6,665 bases of DNA. Source: Nitrososphaera sp. (GTDB lineage: Archaea; Thermoproteota; Nitrososphaeria; Nitrososphaerales; Nitrososphaeraceae). The DNA is taken from positions 1 through 6,665 of the forward strand of contig JAICVG010000056.1 of NCBI GenBank assembly GCA_025935445.1, read 5' to 3'. The notes beneath the pieces were generated by a model. It had not been told where the DNA came from. It did no database searches and saw only the letters and a program-made list of their open reading frames with translations. A program made the translations under genes and the position numbers. Numbering within the stretch: the stretch's first letter is position 1; each line of letters opens with the position of its first letter. This document shows, in pieces, positions 6,281 through 6,665 of the stretch.

Positions 6281-6665
6281 GTGATGACATTTATCGTGAA
6301 ATAATTCTGGATCACTACCGCAACCCCCGCAACAAAGGTAAGCTGCTTGACGCAGACGTGAGCATACATGACAGCAACCCTCTATGCGGCGACGAGATTG
6401 ACATTCATCTTAAGGTTCATGGCGACAAGATAAAGGACATCAAGTTTGAGGGAAGAGGCTGTGCGATCAGCCAGGCAAGCGCCTCAATGTTAACTGAGAT
6501 GATAATGGGCAAAGCGCTGACTTCTGTCAAGGATCTGACTAAAAATGACATCTTGGAAAACATTGGGCTGCTCAACTTAGGCCCAGCAAGAATAAAATGC
6601 GCTCTGTTATCGCTCAAAGTGCTCAAGCTCGGTATGGTGAAATACTATGCAGACAGAGACCCTGA
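6277..6665 (+). CDS. sufU: SufU-like sulfur acceptor/scaffold protein (C-terminus beyond right edge)
   Basis: Member of the IscU/SufU/NifU-N family. SufU proteins take persulfide sulfur from SufS through a zinc site; IscU proteins are cluster scaffolds. The 129 residues seen begin SDDIYREIILDHYRNPRNKG, a strong family opening. The metal ligands are Cys37 and Asp39 (NPLCGDEI), Cys62 (GRGCAISQASASM) and Cys108 (ARIKCALLS), matching B. subtilis SufU Cys41, Asp43, Cys66 and Cys128; Arg105 matches its conserved arginine. The residue before Cys108 is Lys, as in SufU, and not the IscU histidine. However, Cys62 and Cys108 are 46 apart, near E. coli IscU (43) and far from B. subtilis SufU (62), so the usual SufU insertion is missing. 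The start is TTG in a TTGA overlap with the sufS stop, supported by GGAGGG 10 bases upstream. Only the last few residues should be missing. SufU-like activity is likely from pairing with sufS. Confidence 0.92.
   Translation, partial: MSDDIYREIILDHYRNPRNKGKLLDADVSIHDSNPLCGDEIDIHLKVHGDKIKDIKFEGRGCAISQASASMLTEMIMGKALTSVKDLTKNDILENIGLLNLGPARIKCALLSLKVLKLGMVKYYADRDP

Noticed and set aside
1..6665. CRISPR array, insertion sequence, tRNA or rRNA gene, toxin-antitoxin or defence system
   Set aside because: No regularly spaced repeats, terminal repeats with transposase, tRNA-like folds or matching protein motifs were seen on either strand.

Overview
The window looks archaeal and most probably comes from a thaumarchaeon (Nitrososphaera-like ammonia oxidiser). 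Three things suggest this: TATA boxes lie about 30 bp ahead of start codons with almost no leader, strong Shine-Dalgarno sites are rare, and the gene set is a compact archaeal SUF operon. The taxon is inferred from gene style and order; no marker gene is present.

Layout: (1) Bases 1-859, minus strand: the N-terminal part of a family GT4 glycosyltransferase, starting at a TTG and running off the left edge. (2) Bases 863-1189: a divergent intergenic region with a TATA-like box for the glycosyltransferase and two short hairpins. (3) Bases 1190-1618, plus strand: a small unrecognised protein with one membrane anchor and a Gly/Ser/Thr-rich tail that carries four N-glycosylation sequons. (4) Bases 1619-1790: a promoter region with a clear TATA box and a perfect 13-bp dyad between that box and the start of sufB. 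(5) Bases 1791-6665, plus strand: sufB, sufD, a Rieske ferredoxin gene, sufS and sufU (cut by the right edge), spaced 42, 22, 4 and -4 bases apart, so very likely one transcript.

The operon encodes iron-sulfur cluster assembly. SufS takes sulfur from cysteine as a persulfide, SufU receives it, and the SufB-SufD scaffold, normally with the ATPase SufC, builds and passes on the cluster. The Rieske ferredoxin sits between scaffold and desulfurase genes and is a candidate electron carrier for the pathway, though this is inference. SufC is not encoded in the window. SufU combines SufU-type motifs with a short, IscU-like spacing between its second and third cysteines. The left third is separate in function and may concern cell-surface glycosylation.

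No wholly new system is evident. The best leads are the candidate operator in the suf promoter, the insertion-less SufU, the embedded Rieske gene and the missing sufC.
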